Source: Betaproteobacteria bacterium
GTDB lineage: Bacteria; Pseudomonadota; Gammaproteobacteria; Burkholderiales; SG8-41
Direction: 5' to 3'
Length of the DNA stretch: 14,478 nt
Assembly: GCA_025353085.1 (NCBI GenBank)
Contig: JANXRI010000064.1
Coordinates: forward strand, 1-14,478
The notes below the pieces were generated by a model. That model did no database searches and was not told the DNA's origin. It worked only from the letters and a program-made list of their open reading frames with translations. Position 1 is the first letter of the stretch. Each line of letters begins with the position of its first letter. This document shows, piece after piece, positions 1 through 9,123 of the stretch. The position numbers and the translations under genes were made by a program.

Positions 1-38
1 CCAAGCTCCTGGCTGAGCACGAGGGGACTTCCTTCGGG

Positions 39-100
39 GCGTAGCGCAGGCGCCTCCGCCTGCATTCGTCAAGCGAGCAGGCGCTTCGCTTGCGCTACGT
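39..100. repeat. REP-like compound palindrome downstream of ndvB
   Basis: An outer inverted repeat pairs GTAGCGCAGGCG (41-52) with CGCTTGCGCTAC (87-98), with one G-T wobble. Inside it are a 7-bp hairpin (46-52 with 57-63, 4-base loop) and a second arm (AAGCGA 71-76 with TCGCTT 86-91). This nested stem architecture resembles dispersed extragenic palindromes of GC-rich bacteria. It lies about 70 bases past the ndvB stop and could protect the 3' end of the transcript or weaken read-through. No T-run follows on either strand, so it is not a classic intrinsic terminator. The rest of 1-167 shows no gene. Confidence 0.6.
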
Positions 101-167
101 TAAGGCGTTCGCGCGGTGTTTCGTTATGTCTGCGCAGAAACGGGTTCGCCGTGCCGGCATACATGCT

Positions 168-3100
168 TCACTTCGAAGCTGCGGCGATTCGCACCTCGAC
201 TGCATGTTCCAGGCGATCGTCCGCCAGACAAATCGCCTCGTCCTGCTGCTCGACGCCGTCGACCGTTACGCGGGTCTTGTCGACCGCGACGGGTGATTGG
301 ATAACGGTGATGTGATAAACCGTTGCGCGGTAGCAATAGCGCAGCTTGAAGTCCTTCCAGCCCGGCGGCAGGCACGGGGCAAAGCGCAGTTTGTCGACCT
401 CCAGCCGCAAGCCGAGCAATGATTCAAGGATGAGCCGATAGAGCCAGCCGGCGGATCCGGTATACCAGGTCCAGCCGCCGCGGCCCGTATGCGGGGCGAC
501 CGCATAGACGTCGGCGGCGACCACGTAGGGCTCGACTTTGTAAGTGGCGATCGCCGCCGCCGAGTCCGCGTGCTTGACCGGATTGATCAGGTCGAACAAT
601 TCCCACGCGCGGCGGCTGTCGCCCACTGCCGCGAATGCCATCACCGTCCAGATCGCGCCATGCGTGTACTGGCCGCCGTTTTCGCGCACTCCCGGCACGT
701 AACCTTTGATGTAACCGGGATTCGCATCCGACTTGTCGAACGGCGGATCAAGCAACTGGATAAGCCCGGTATCGCGGCGCACGAGTCGCCGGTCCACTGC
801 CGCCATGGCGGTGCGCGCCCGCCGCGGGTCGCCTGCGCCCGACAGCACCGACCAGCTTTGCGCGATCGCATCGATCTGACACTCGACGTTGTCCGCCGAG
901 CCTAGCGGCGTGCCGTCGTCGAAGTACGCGCGCCGGTACCACTCGCCATCCCAGCCGTTGCGCTCGATGCTTTGACGCAGTTGGGCCGCCTCGCGCTGGC
1001 AGCGTTCGGCAAACGCGACATCGGCATGCCGGCGTGCGAGCGCCGAAAACTGCATGAGCACGTCATAGAGAAAAAACCCGAGCCAGACGCTTTCACCCTT
1101 GCCGTTAATGCCGACCAGATTCATGCCGTCGTTCCAGTCGCCCGAACCCATCAGCGGCAGGCCGCGTTCGCCGAAATTGAGCCCGCGCAGAACCGCGCGC
1201 ACCGCATGCACATAAAGCGTCGCTGACTCCTCCGAGCGTGCGGGCAGGTCGTAGTACGATTCCTCTCCGGTATTGAGCGGACGGCCTTCGAGGAACGGCG
1301 CCGATTCGTCGAGCACGCCGGTATCGCCGGTGACTGTGACATAGCGGCACAGCGCGAGCGGCAGCCACAAAAAATCGTCCGAACAAAGCGTGCGCACACC
1401 GCGCTCTGACACGGGATGCCACCAATGCTGAACGTCGCCTTCGCGAAACTGGTGCGCGGCGCAGCGTAAGAGATGTTCGCGCACGAGGCCAGGCTCGGCA
1501 TGCACGAGCGCCATCACATCCTGCAATTGATCGCGAAAACCAAACGCGCCGCCCGATTGATAGTAGCCGCTGCGAGCCCACAGTCGGCAGGCCAGCGTCT
1601 GATAGAGCAGCCAGCCGTTAGCCAGCACGTTGAGCGACGGATCGGGCGTTTCGACCTGCACCGCACCAAGCGTGTGGCGCCAGTACTGACGCACTTTTTC
1701 GAGCGTCTCGTGCGCCGCGGTCGCGCCGCGGCTTGCCTGTGCGAGTTTGCGCGTGTCGCCGAGGTTGCGTCCGGCGCCGAGCCTGAAAGTGAGCTCGCGC
1801 TCCTCGCCGTCGGCCAGTTCTATTTCGAGCTGGATTGCCGCGCAGGGATCGAGACCGGCGCCTGTCTTGTCCGACAGTTGCGCGCGCGCCATCGCCGCCG
1901 GGTTCTTCGGCGTGCCATTGCGGCCAATGAATTCAGCGCGGTCGCCGCTTACGGTACGCGCGGCGCCATCGAGATCGAAAAATGCGATCCGGCCGGCGAA
2001 TTCAGAGTTATAGCCGTTGCGCGCGAACAGTATTCCACTCGGCTGATCGATTTCAGTCACCACGTGCATGGCCGATTTTGCGCTGAGATCGCCGAGCACC
2101 CATTCGACATAACCGGTGGCGGTGAGCCGGCGCGCGCGGCCTGACTCGTTGCGCAATTTCAATATTGAAAACTTGACCGCTGCATCGAGCGCGACGAACA
2201 CGGTCAGCTCCGAACTGATGCCGACTTCCGTGTGCTCGAAAGTACTGTAGCCGAAGCCATGCCGCGTTATATACGGCGTGGCCCCCCGGCACGGTAACGC
2301 GGTCGGCGACCAGAAGTGACCGGTTTCCTCGTCGCGCAGGTAAAACGCTTCGCCGCTCGCGTCGCTCACCGGGTCGTTGCTCCACGGCGTGAGACGAAAC
2401 TCGTGCGCATTCTCGCCCCACGTGTAGGCCATGCCGCTTTCGGAAACCACGCTGCCGAACTGCGCGTTTGCCAGCACGTTCACCCAGGGTACGGGCGTCA
2501 CCTGGCCATGCGCGGTAGTGATCACGTATTCGCGGCCGTCTGCACTGAAGCCGCCCAAACCGTTGAAAAAGATTAAATCGGTGGGTGCAGCCGGCAGCGC
2601 GACCGGCAGGTTGGTGCGCTGGACGCGGCTCGGCCGCAGTCGCGCGACATTCAGATGCGGCGCGCGCACGTCCATGAGGGCGCGCCGGTTGATCTGCTCG
2701 CCGAGCGCGCCGCGGCGATCGCTCACGATCACGCGCGCGACGGCCTGCAGCAGGATACGGTCCTCATCCGAAATCTGCTCGGCGCGCCGCACGAAAATAC
2801 CACCGGGTTTGTCCATGACCTGCGCTTCGACGCCCGCGGCGATGAGTCCCATGATCTGTTCCTGCAGCACCTGGCGGTAACCGGCGCGATCCTCGTTCCA
2901 GATGACGAGATCGACGGTGAGTCCCTTCAGACGCCAGTACGCGTGCGCCTGCACGAGTTGACGCACGAGATCGATATTCGCAAGATCACCAATCTGCAGC
3001 AGCACGATCGGCAAATCGCCGGAAATCGCATAGCCCCATAAGCCGGACTGGCCGCGGCGATTTTTGCCGAGAATCGCGGTCTCCGCGCGCAGTCCCGAAT

Positions 3101-6100
3101 TGGCGTAAATCACCGAGCCCGCCAGGCGCCCGTACAACTGCGCGTCAACGTCAGTCGCGTTGATCTGGCGCAACACCACCTGGCTATGCGTCCACGCGAG
3201 TTCGAACACACGGTCGGCCAGGTGGCGATCCTGGTATTTTCCGGCGAGGTTCAAAGCGGCGTCACGCGTCGCCCCGATACCCGATACAAAATCGAGTATG
3301 ACGGTCTCGTCCGGGTCCAGTGCAATCGAATGGCGGATTGCCATCACCGGGTCGAGCACCGAGCCTTCGCTGCCCGAAAGCGTGGTGCAGTCGCCGAGCG
3401 CTTGCGGCGACGCCACCGTGCGACCGCGGCCGATGAAGCGCATGCGGTCGGTTTCATACGAGCTTTCAGCGGGCTTAACGTTCACGCCGCGCACGACCAT
3501 CAGGTTGAAAAGCCATGGGGCGCGCTCATCGACCGAGCGCGGCCGGCGAGTGCACAGAACCGCCTGCCGCTCGCGCAGGATTTCGGTCTGCACGAACAGA
3601 TTGCTGAACGCGGGGTGCAGCGCATCGGCGGCAGGTGCCGCGAGCACCACTTCGGTATAGCTCGTGACCTCGACCACGCGGCGCACGCGACCGCGGTTCG
3701 TAATGTGCAAGCGGCGCAATTCAATATCGTCTTCGGGCGAAACCACAATTTCGGTATGCGTCACGTAATCGAGATCGCGCCGGCGGAATTCCGCCCGGCC
3801 CTCGGTGAAAATCGCTTCATAGGTCTGCGCACGTTTCAACGTGGGCTGGTGGGTATTCGACCAGAACACGCCGCTCGTGACATCGCGGATGTAACAGAAT
3901 GTGCCCCAGTTGTCGCAGGTTGGATCTTCACGCCAGCGCGTGACCGCGAGATCTTTCCAGCGGCTGTAACCGCCGCCCGCGTTGGTGACCATCACGTGGT
4001 AGCGGCCGTTCGACAGCAACTGCACTTCGGGCACGGGTGTCGCGGGATTTGCGATGACGCGCATTGGCATGCCGAGGTCTTCGGGCGCCACGCGCGCCGC
4101 GGCGAACTCCGCGTTGTGCAATTGGAATGAGCCCGCCTTGGGCACGCGTTCCTGCAGCAATAAAGTCGTGGCACGAAACATCGGATCCGCCTCGAAGCGT
4201 TTTTGCATCGGGCGGTCGAGCAGGGCATACGCAAGCGATAAAAAGATCATGCCCTGGTGATGCGCCATGAACGAGCGGATCACCGCACTCGATTGGCCGC
4301 GCGGCAGGCGGGCCGCCGTGTAGTCGACTGCTTCGTAAAAGCCATACTTACCCGCGAGGCCCTCGGCGGCGAGGCGTTGCAGATTCGCGCACGATTGCTC
4401 AGGGTCCACCATCAGCGCAAGCGCCGACGCGTACGGCGCAATCACGAGATCCTCCGCGAGGCCGCGCTTGAGTCCCAGGCCCGGTGCGCCAAACGCGCGA
4501 TATTGATAGTTAAGCGCGGCGTCGACCGCGTTGTAACCGCATTCCGACATTCCCCAGGGCACGCCGCGCTGCGCGCCATAGGCGATCTGGCGATTCACCG
4601 TTGCGCAGTACGTGCGATCGAGCAGCGTATTCTCGTAGGTCGGCATGACGAGCAGCGGCATCAGGTACTCGAACATCGAACCGCTCCACGACAGCAATGC
4701 GGGCTCGCCGCCAGTGTGAGTGAGCAGGCGGCCAAACGCGAACCAGCTTTCCTGCGGCAGGCGGCCCTGGGCGATCGCGACGAAAGTCGTCAGGCGCGCT
4801 TCTGAGGCGAGCAAATCGTAATAGCTCGAATCGCGCCGGCGGTCATCGACGTTGTAGCCGATCGCGAGCAGATGCCGCGCAGGGTCATACAGGAAGTCGT
4901 ACTCCATCACCGCGAATTCGGCCGCCTGCAGCGCGAGTTGCTCGATGCGCGCGATGCGCTCGCGGGCGTGGTCGCCGGCGATTGCGAGATGGCGGCCGAG
5001 CGTCGCGAGCCATTCGCGTTCCGCGGTCGTTGCCGCTGGCACGAGTTGCTCCGCAATCGCGGTTAACAATAGCGCGTCATTGTCTTCAGCAAGTTGACGC
5101 AAGGTGGGGTTCGCCAACTGGGAGAGTAGCGGGCGCAACTGCGTGGAACCCGCCGGCATCGCGAGCCACGGCGCCAGTAATGCGAGCTCGCCGAGCGCAT
5201 CGCGGCACTGGCGGCTAAGCGCCTGCGCCCACCACTGCGCATCGTCCTGCGGTGAGCCGCCGGCGGTAAGCCCCAGGCTGGCGCCTGCCTTGTCCGCCGA
5301 TTCCACCAGTCGGATCAGCCGCAAGTGCAGCGCCGCGAGGGTTGCGGGCCGCGCATCATAGGCTGAATAACATTCGGTCTGCAGGCGTGCGAGTTCGGTT
5401 GGCGCTTTGAGTCCGGCGGCTTCGACCAGCAGCCGCAGCGTATCGATTAGCCCGTCGAGACAGCGCGGATCGAGTATCGGCTGCTCGATCAGCGCGAGCA
5501 GCCCCGGGCGTAAGGTCAGCAGATGGCCGGCGAGATTGCCGCTGTCCACCGATGAAACATACAGCGGCGAGAGCGGTTGCAATGTTTGGGTGTCGTACCA
5601 ATTATAAAAATGCCCTTCATGCCGGCCGAGTGTCGCCATCGCACCCAATGTGTTGGCCGTGCGCTCGATAAGCGGTCCCACCCCGATGTAGCCGAAGTCG
5701 TACGCAGTCAGATTCGCGAGCAGTGAAAGTCCGATGTTGGTCGGAGACGTGCGGTGCGCGATGACCGCTGCCGGGTGCTCCTGGAAATTGTCGGGCGGCA
5801 GCCAGTGATCGTCGGCGCCGACGAACGTTTCAAAGAATGCCCAGGTCTGGCGCGCGATTTTGCGCAGAAAAACTATTTGCGCATCGGCGAGGTGCGAAGC
5901 GCGGGGCCCGACCGGGCGGCTGATCCACCACGCGAACGCAGGCGCCCAAAACCACAACAGCAAAATCGGGATAGCCACCGGCAGCGTAGCGGGCGTCCTG
6001 ATTGCCAGATAAGTGGCCGCGGCGACGGCGCTCATCGGCGCTATCCACATCGCGCGATAAGCCGCAGGGAGCCGCGTCTTGTCATCGCCGGCCGTACTGC

Positions 6101-8945
6101 CCGAAGGCATCCATTCGAGCAATCGCCGGTGCGAGATCAATATGCGCCAGTTGGTACGCATCACGGCATCGAGACTGAACCAGGCTTCGTACGGCAAACA
6201 CGCCAGCGTATACACGGCCTGCGCGAGATGGCTGCCGAGCGAACGCCAGATCGCAGCAATATGCTGGCTGAAAAGCACGTCGTCGGGCTTGCGCAGCAAG
6301 TCCACCAAGGATGCGATCAGCGGCGGCAGCGCGATAATTCCGACTACCACAAGGGTCCACAACCAGGCGGGCAAAAGCACCGTCCAGCCAAGCAGCATCA
6401 ATGCGAGCAGCGCCGCCGGCGCGAGACTGCGCCGCAGATTGTCAAAGATCTTCCATTGCGACAGCGCGGACAGCGGGTTGCGCTGGCTGCCGGCCGCGGC
6501 GCGGGGCACGCGTGAAAGAAGCCACGACGCGATCTGCCAATCGCCGCGGATCCAGCGGTGACGGCGACTCACATCCGCCGCATAAGTCAGCGGGTAGTGT
6601 TCGTACAACTCGACGTCGCTCAACAGCGCGGCGCGCGCGTAACAGCCTTCGAGCAGATCGTGGCTCAAAATCCGGTTTTCGGGAAAACGGTCCTTGAGCG
6701 CGAGCTCGAATGCGTCGACGTCGTAAATCCCTTTGCCGATGAACGAGCCTTCGCTGAAAAGATCCTGGTAAACATCTGACACCGCGCGCGTATACGGATC
6801 GATGCCGGGCTCGGCGCCGAAGAGGCGCGCATAACGGGTGTAGTGGTTAGCCGGCATACTGACCGCCACCCGCGGCTGCATGATCGAATAGCCGGCGATG
6901 ACGCGCTGGCGCAGGGCGTCGTACAACGGGCGGTTCAACGGATGCGCCATCGCGCCCACGAACTGGCGCGCCGCGTCGCGCGGCAACTGGGTGTCCGTAT
7001 CCAGCGTTATCACGTACTTGATGGCCGATAAAACCTCGGCCGCGCCGACGACGAGCGAGAAACCCTGGTGCGCCGGATCGCGCAGGAGCGCATTCAGATC
7101 CGCGAGCTTGCCGCGTTTGCGCTCATACCCCATCCAGCGGCGCTCGCGTGCATTCCAGCAGCGCGGCCGCTGAAATAGAAAAAACGCGCCACTGCCGTCG
7201 CGGCCGTATTTTTCATTTAATTCAACAATGCTGTTTTGCGCGAGCAGCAGCAGCGGTTCGTCTTCCGGCAGCGTTTCAGCGGGCGCGTCGGTGAAGTCGG
7301 TAAGCAGCCCGAAGTAAAGGTTGTCGTCGCGATTGGCCAGAAACCGCACTTCCAGCGCCTCGATCAAAGCCTCGACCTCGCGCACATTGGTAAGCATCGC
7401 CGGCACCACCACCAGCGCGCACACATTGGGCGGAATTCCGCGCGAGAAATCCATGCGCGGCAGCGGACACGGCATCGCCAACAAGGTGGCGAGCCAGTTG
7501 ACAATAGCGACTGAGAATTGACTCGCGCAGACAAGGGTCACGGCGCCGGTCATCGCAAGCCAGGCGCCTTGCAAGCCAAATGCGTGCGCCTCGTCGATGA
7601 GCCCGGCAGTGATCGCGATGGTCAGCAACGCGATGGCGCCCGCATAGATCGACAACGGAAAGCGGCCTGCCAGGGTGCGCACACTTGCCGCGAACGAAGG
7701 GCGCACTGCGGCGGCATGCTTGAGCCGGGGCAGCCCCTGATCGATCAGGTAGTAGCCGACGTGCGAGGCACGCGCAGTCTCATTGGCGCCGCGGTCTTGT
7801 GCTGGGGTGTCTGCGGCGCCGGCATGCGTCAACTGGATGGCTTTGCGCGCGATGTCGATCTCCGACAGGCGGCTGGCGTTCGCGAGTTTCTCGATCGCAT
7901 GCCGGTAATGGTCGCGCGTGGCAAAATCCATCGCCGCATAAACGCCGTTCGGGTCTTCGCGCAGTTTTTGCTCGACGCCGCTTAATGCCTCGACGAAGTC
8001 GCGCCAGTCCATTGCGCCGAGCAGGCGCAGGCTGCCAATACTGTTGGCGATCGAGACTTGTGCCGACGCCTGCTTTTGCGTTTCGGATTGCACCAACTGC
8101 TCGATGGTCAGGCCCAGTTCGGACAGGCGCTGCTCGATCCAGGTCAGCGGCAACGCGAGGGCCGCGCTCTGGCCCTGCAACCGGCGCGCGAGTTCGGCCA
8201 CAAACGAGCTCGCCATCGGCGGGTTCGAGCGTGCCATGTCGGCGATGATCAGGATGAGACTTTTGGGATCCTGCTCGGCGGCCACCATCATCTGGTCAGC
8301 CCACGCGTCTGCGCGTTCGCGGTCGATTGTGCTGGCGGTGACGCGCGCGCCGACGCGGCGCAGATTTTCGATCAGCGCGAGCCGCAGCATGATCGGGATC
8401 GCCCACAACTCGCCTAATTTGAGCGCCGTCACTTTTTGATAGGCGGCGACGAAACGCCGCAAGCTCGTCGGATCCACCCAGCCGTCGCCGTGCGAGATCG
8501 CTTCGAGCGCAATGTCGTAAACGCGCGGCAAGCCAGCCGACGGTCCGCGCGCGAGACGGGGCAGTTCGCGGCTATACCCCTTTGGTAAATGGCGTTTCGC
8601 AGTCCGTATCTGCTCTTCGATCAAATAAAAGTTGTCGAGCAGCCATTCACCGGCAGGCGAAATCCGGCGGTTCGCCTTGACGGCGGCGGTGAGTAGCTTG
8701 CAGCCCTGCAAAAGAACCGACTCATTATCGGCGAGCCGCGCGAGCAGTTGAGCCGGCGCCCCCCCGGCACTTATGCGATGGGCGCCTGCCAGCACCACGC
8801 CATGCTGCTCCATCTGATCTGCGCTGAAGAGTTCGGCGCGCAGGGGCAACTCGTCATTTATCTTTTTTTGCGCTGCACGGTTGCCACGGCCGTGCGCACT
8901 CAATTGGCGCAGCGCATTGCGAAGGTAGTCACTGCTAAAATTCAA
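168..8945 (-). CDS. ndvB: Cyclic beta-1,2-glucan synthase (NdvB/Cgs type)
   Basis: A 2925-residue inner-membrane enzyme, full length for the family (about 2800-2900), that builds cyclic beta-1,2-glucan from UDP-glucose. The N-terminal soluble part (about 1-430) carries the family stretch FYLIEEQIRTAKRHLPKGYS. Membrane segments lie near 434-452, 462-490, 841-885 and 966-1011. Between them is the GT84 glycosyltransferase core, with DTD at 649-651, D763 in SHDLLEG, and RRHRW (794-798) followed by IRGDWQ. The middle (about 1040-1610) matches the glycoamylase-like cyclisation domain (GH189 type), with WGMSECGYN around E1468. Two beta-sandwich Glyco_transf_36-like regions (about 1630-1870 and 2120-2430) precede a C-terminal GH94 phosphorylase-like domain (about 2435-2890) with GDWNDG at 2602-2607 and GGWTWYTGSAGW; this domain is known to control glucan size. 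The start is TTG at 8943-8945: no other usable start lies between it and the in-frame stop at 8961-8963, and AAGGA sits 8 bases upstream. It ends in TGA. The family call is near certain; the symbol is by family. Confidence 0.96.
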   Translation of the reverse strand: MNFSSDYLRNALRQLSAHGRGNRAAQKKINDELPLRAELFSADQMEQHGVVLAGAHRISAGGAPAQLLARLADNESVLLQGCKLLTAAVKANRRISPAGEWLLDNFYLIEEQIRTAKRHLPKGYSRELPRLARGPSAGLPRVYDIALEAISHGDGWVDPTSLRRFVAAYQKVTALKLGELWAIPIMLRLALIENLRRVGARVTASTIDRERADAWADQMMVAAEQDPKSLILIIADMARSNPPMASSFVAELARRLQGQSAALALPLTWIEQRLSELGLTIEQLVQSETQKQASAQVSIANSIGSLRLLGAMDWRDFVEALSGVEQKLREDPNGVYAAMDFATRDHYRHAIEKLANASRLSEIDIARKAIQLTHAGAADTPAQDRGANETARASHVGYYLIDQGLPRLKHAAAVRPSFAASVRTLAGRFPLSIYAGAIALLTIAITAGLIDEAHAFGLQGAWLAMTGAVTLVCASQFSVAIVNWLATLLAMPCPLPRMDFSRGIPPNVCALVVVPAMLTNVREVEALIEALEVRFLANRDDNLYFGLLTDFTDAPAETLPEDEPLLLLAQNSIVELNEKYGRDGSGAFFLFQRPRCWNARERRWMGYERKRGKLADLNALLRDPAHQGFSLVVGAAEVLSAIKYVITLDTDTQLPRDAARQFVGAMAHPLNRPLYDALRQRVIAGYSIMQPRVAVSMPANHYTRYARLFGAEPGIDPYTRAVSDVYQDLFSEGSFIGKGIYDVDAFELALKDRFPENRILSHDLLEGCYARAALLSDVELYEHYPLTYAADVSRRHRWIRGDWQIASWLLSRVPRAAAGSQRNPLSALSQWKIFDNLRRSLAPAALLALMLLGWTVLLPAWLWTLVVVGIIALPPLIASLVDLLRKPDDVLFSQHIAAIWRSLGSHLAQAVYTLACLPYEAWFSLDAVMRTNWRILISHRRLLEWMPSGSTAGDDKTRLPAAYRAMWIAPMSAVAAATYLAIRTPATLPVAIPILLLWFWAPAFAWWISRPVGPRASHLADAQIVFLRKIARQTWAFFETFVGADDHWLPPDNFQEHPAAVIAHRTSPTNIGLSLLANLTAYDFGYIGVGPLIERTANTLGAMATLGRHEGHFYNWYDTQTLQPLSPLYVSSVDSGNLAGHLLTLRPGLLALIEQPILDPRCLDGLIDTLRLLVEAAGLKAPTELARLQTECYSAYDARPATLAALHLRLIRLVESADKAGASLGLTAGGSPQDDAQWWAQALSRQCRDALGELALLAPWLAMPAGSTQLRPLLSQLANPTLRQLAEDNDALLLTAIAEQLVPAATTAEREWLATLGRHLAIAGDHARERIARIEQLALQAAEFAVMEYDFLYDPARHLLAIGYNVDDRRRDSSYYDLLASEARLTTFVAIAQGRLPQESWFAFGRLLTHTGGEPALLSWSGSMFEYLMPLLVMPTYENTLLDRTYCATVNRQIAYGAQRGVPWGMSECGYNAVDAALNYQYRAFGAPGLGLKRGLAEDLVIAPYASALALMVDPEQSCANLQRLAAEGLAGKYGFYEAVDYTAARLPRGQSSAVIRSFMAHHQGMIFLSLAYALLDRPMQKRFEADPMFRATTLLLQERVPKAGSFQLHNAEFAAARVAPEDLGMPMRVIANPATPVPEVQLLSNGRYHVMVTNAGGGYSRWKDLAVTRWREDPTCDNWGTFCYIRDVTSGVFWSNTHQPTLKRAQTYEAIFTEGRAEFRRRDLDYVTHTEIVVSPEDDIELRRLHITNRGRVRRVVEVTSYTEVVLAAPAADALHPAFSNLFVQTEILRERQAVLCTRRPRSVDERAPWLFNLMVVRGVNVKPAESSYETDRMRFIGRGRTVASPQALGDCTTLSGSEGSVLDPVMAIRHSIALDPDETVILDFVSGIGATRDAALNLAGKYQDRHLADRVFELAWTHSQVVLRQINATDVDAQLYGRLAGSVIYANSGLRAETAILGKNRRGQSGLWGYAISGDLPIVLLQIGDLANIDLVRQLVQAHAYWRLKGLTVDLVIWNEDRAGYRQVLQEQIMGLIAAGVEAQVMDKPGGIFVRRAEQISDEDRILLQAVARVIVSDRRGALGEQINRRALMDVRAPHLNVARLRPSRVQRTNLPVALPAAPTDLIFFNGLGGFSADGREYVITTAHGQVTPVPWVNVLANAQFGSVVSESGMAYTWGENAHEFRLTPWSNDPVSDASGEAFYLRDEETGHFWSPTALPCRGATPYITRHGFGYSTFEHTEVGISSELTVFVALDAAVKFSILKLRNESGRARRLTATGYVEWVLGDLSAKSAMHVVTEIDQPSGILFARNGYNSEFAGRIAFFDLDGAARTVSGDRAEFIGRNGTPKNPAAMARAQLSDKTGAGLDPCAAIQLEIELADGEERELTFRLGAGRNLGDTRKLAQASRGATAAHETLEKVRQYWRHTLGAVQVETPDPSLNVLANGWLLYQTLACRLWARSGYYQSGGAFGFRDQLQDVMALVHAEPGLVREHLLRCAAHQFREGDVQHWWHPVSERGVRTLCSDDFLWLPLALCRYVTVTGDTGVLDESAPFLEGRPLNTGEESYYDLPARSEESATLYVHAVRAVLRGLNFGERGLPLMGSGDWNDGMNLVGINGKGESVWLGFFLYDVLMQFSALARRHADVAFAERCQREAAQLRQSIERNGWDGEWYRRAYFDDGTPLGSADNVECQIDAIAQSWSVLSGAGDPRRARTAMAAVDRRLVRRDTGLIQLLDPPFDKSDANPGYIKGYVPGVRENGGQYTHGAIWTVMAFAAVGDSRRAWELFDLINPVKHADSAAAIATYKVEPYVVAADVYAVAPHTGRGGWTWYTGSAGWLYRLILESLLGLRLEVDKLRFAPCLPPGWKDFKLRYCYRATVYHITVIQSPVAVDKTRVTVDGVEQQDEAICLADDRLEHAVEVRIAAASK

Positions 8946-8953
8946 TTCGGGTA

Positions 8954-8958
8954 TCCTT
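8954..8958 (-). promoter_or_regulatory. Ribosome binding site fixing the TTG start of ndvB
   Basis: On the minus strand AAGGA lies 8 bases before the TTG codon at 8945-8943. The frame is closed by TAA at 8961-8963, only five codons upstream, so this site decides the start. Family similarity begins soon after the TTG, which agrees with it. Confidence 0.7.
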
Positions 8959-8974
8959 GGTTATCGCGGCGCCG

Positions 8975-9002
8975 TACATACTCACCCACAAGCACGCGTC
9001 AA
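8975..9002 (-). promoter_or_regulatory. Possible sigma70-type promoter of ndvB
   Basis: On the minus strand TTGACG (9002-8997, five of six matches to the -35 consensus) is followed after 16 bases by TATGTA (8980-8975, a weak -10 with three matches). Transcription would begin near 8968, leaving a leader of about 22 bases before the TTG start. The position is good but the -10 is poor, so this is tentative. ndvB may also be read from the upstream signalling operon. Confidence 0.35.
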
Positions 9003-9056
9003 ACCGGCACCAACTGCCATAGAGTACAACAGGATTTTGGATGCCGCGCGTTACAT

Positions 9057-9094
9057 GCGGCCAGGCGGCGCCGGCCGCAGCGCTTTCCGCGCTG
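9057..9094. other. Two tandem hairpins between the crp-like gene and ndvB
   Basis: GCGGCC (9057-9062) pairs with GGCCGC (9073-9078). Immediately next to it, CAGCGC (9078-9083) pairs with GCGCTG (9089-9094) around a 5-base loop. On the minus strand these follow the crp-like stop codon by about 30 bases. They could attenuate or terminate the upstream operon, or stabilise RNA ends. No U-tract follows, so strong intrinsic termination is unlikely. Confidence 0.4.
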
Positions 9095-9123
9095 ACGCGT
9101 AGGCGCCCTTTAGGAGCTGAGCG

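Noticed and set aside
90..296. Short plus-strand frames at the left edge
   Set aside because: They overlap the palindrome and the antisense of the ndvB end, with no protein-like features.
1473..2144. 223-codon plus-strand open frame opposite ndvB
   Set aside because: Antisense shadow of the GH94 part of ndvB; no recognisable domain and no ribosome binding site seen.
3186..4130. 314-codon plus-strand open frame opposite ndvB
   Set aside because: It lies wholly antisense to a strongly recognised enzyme, has no family features and is rich in Arg, Ala and His as expected for a shadow of GC-rich codons.
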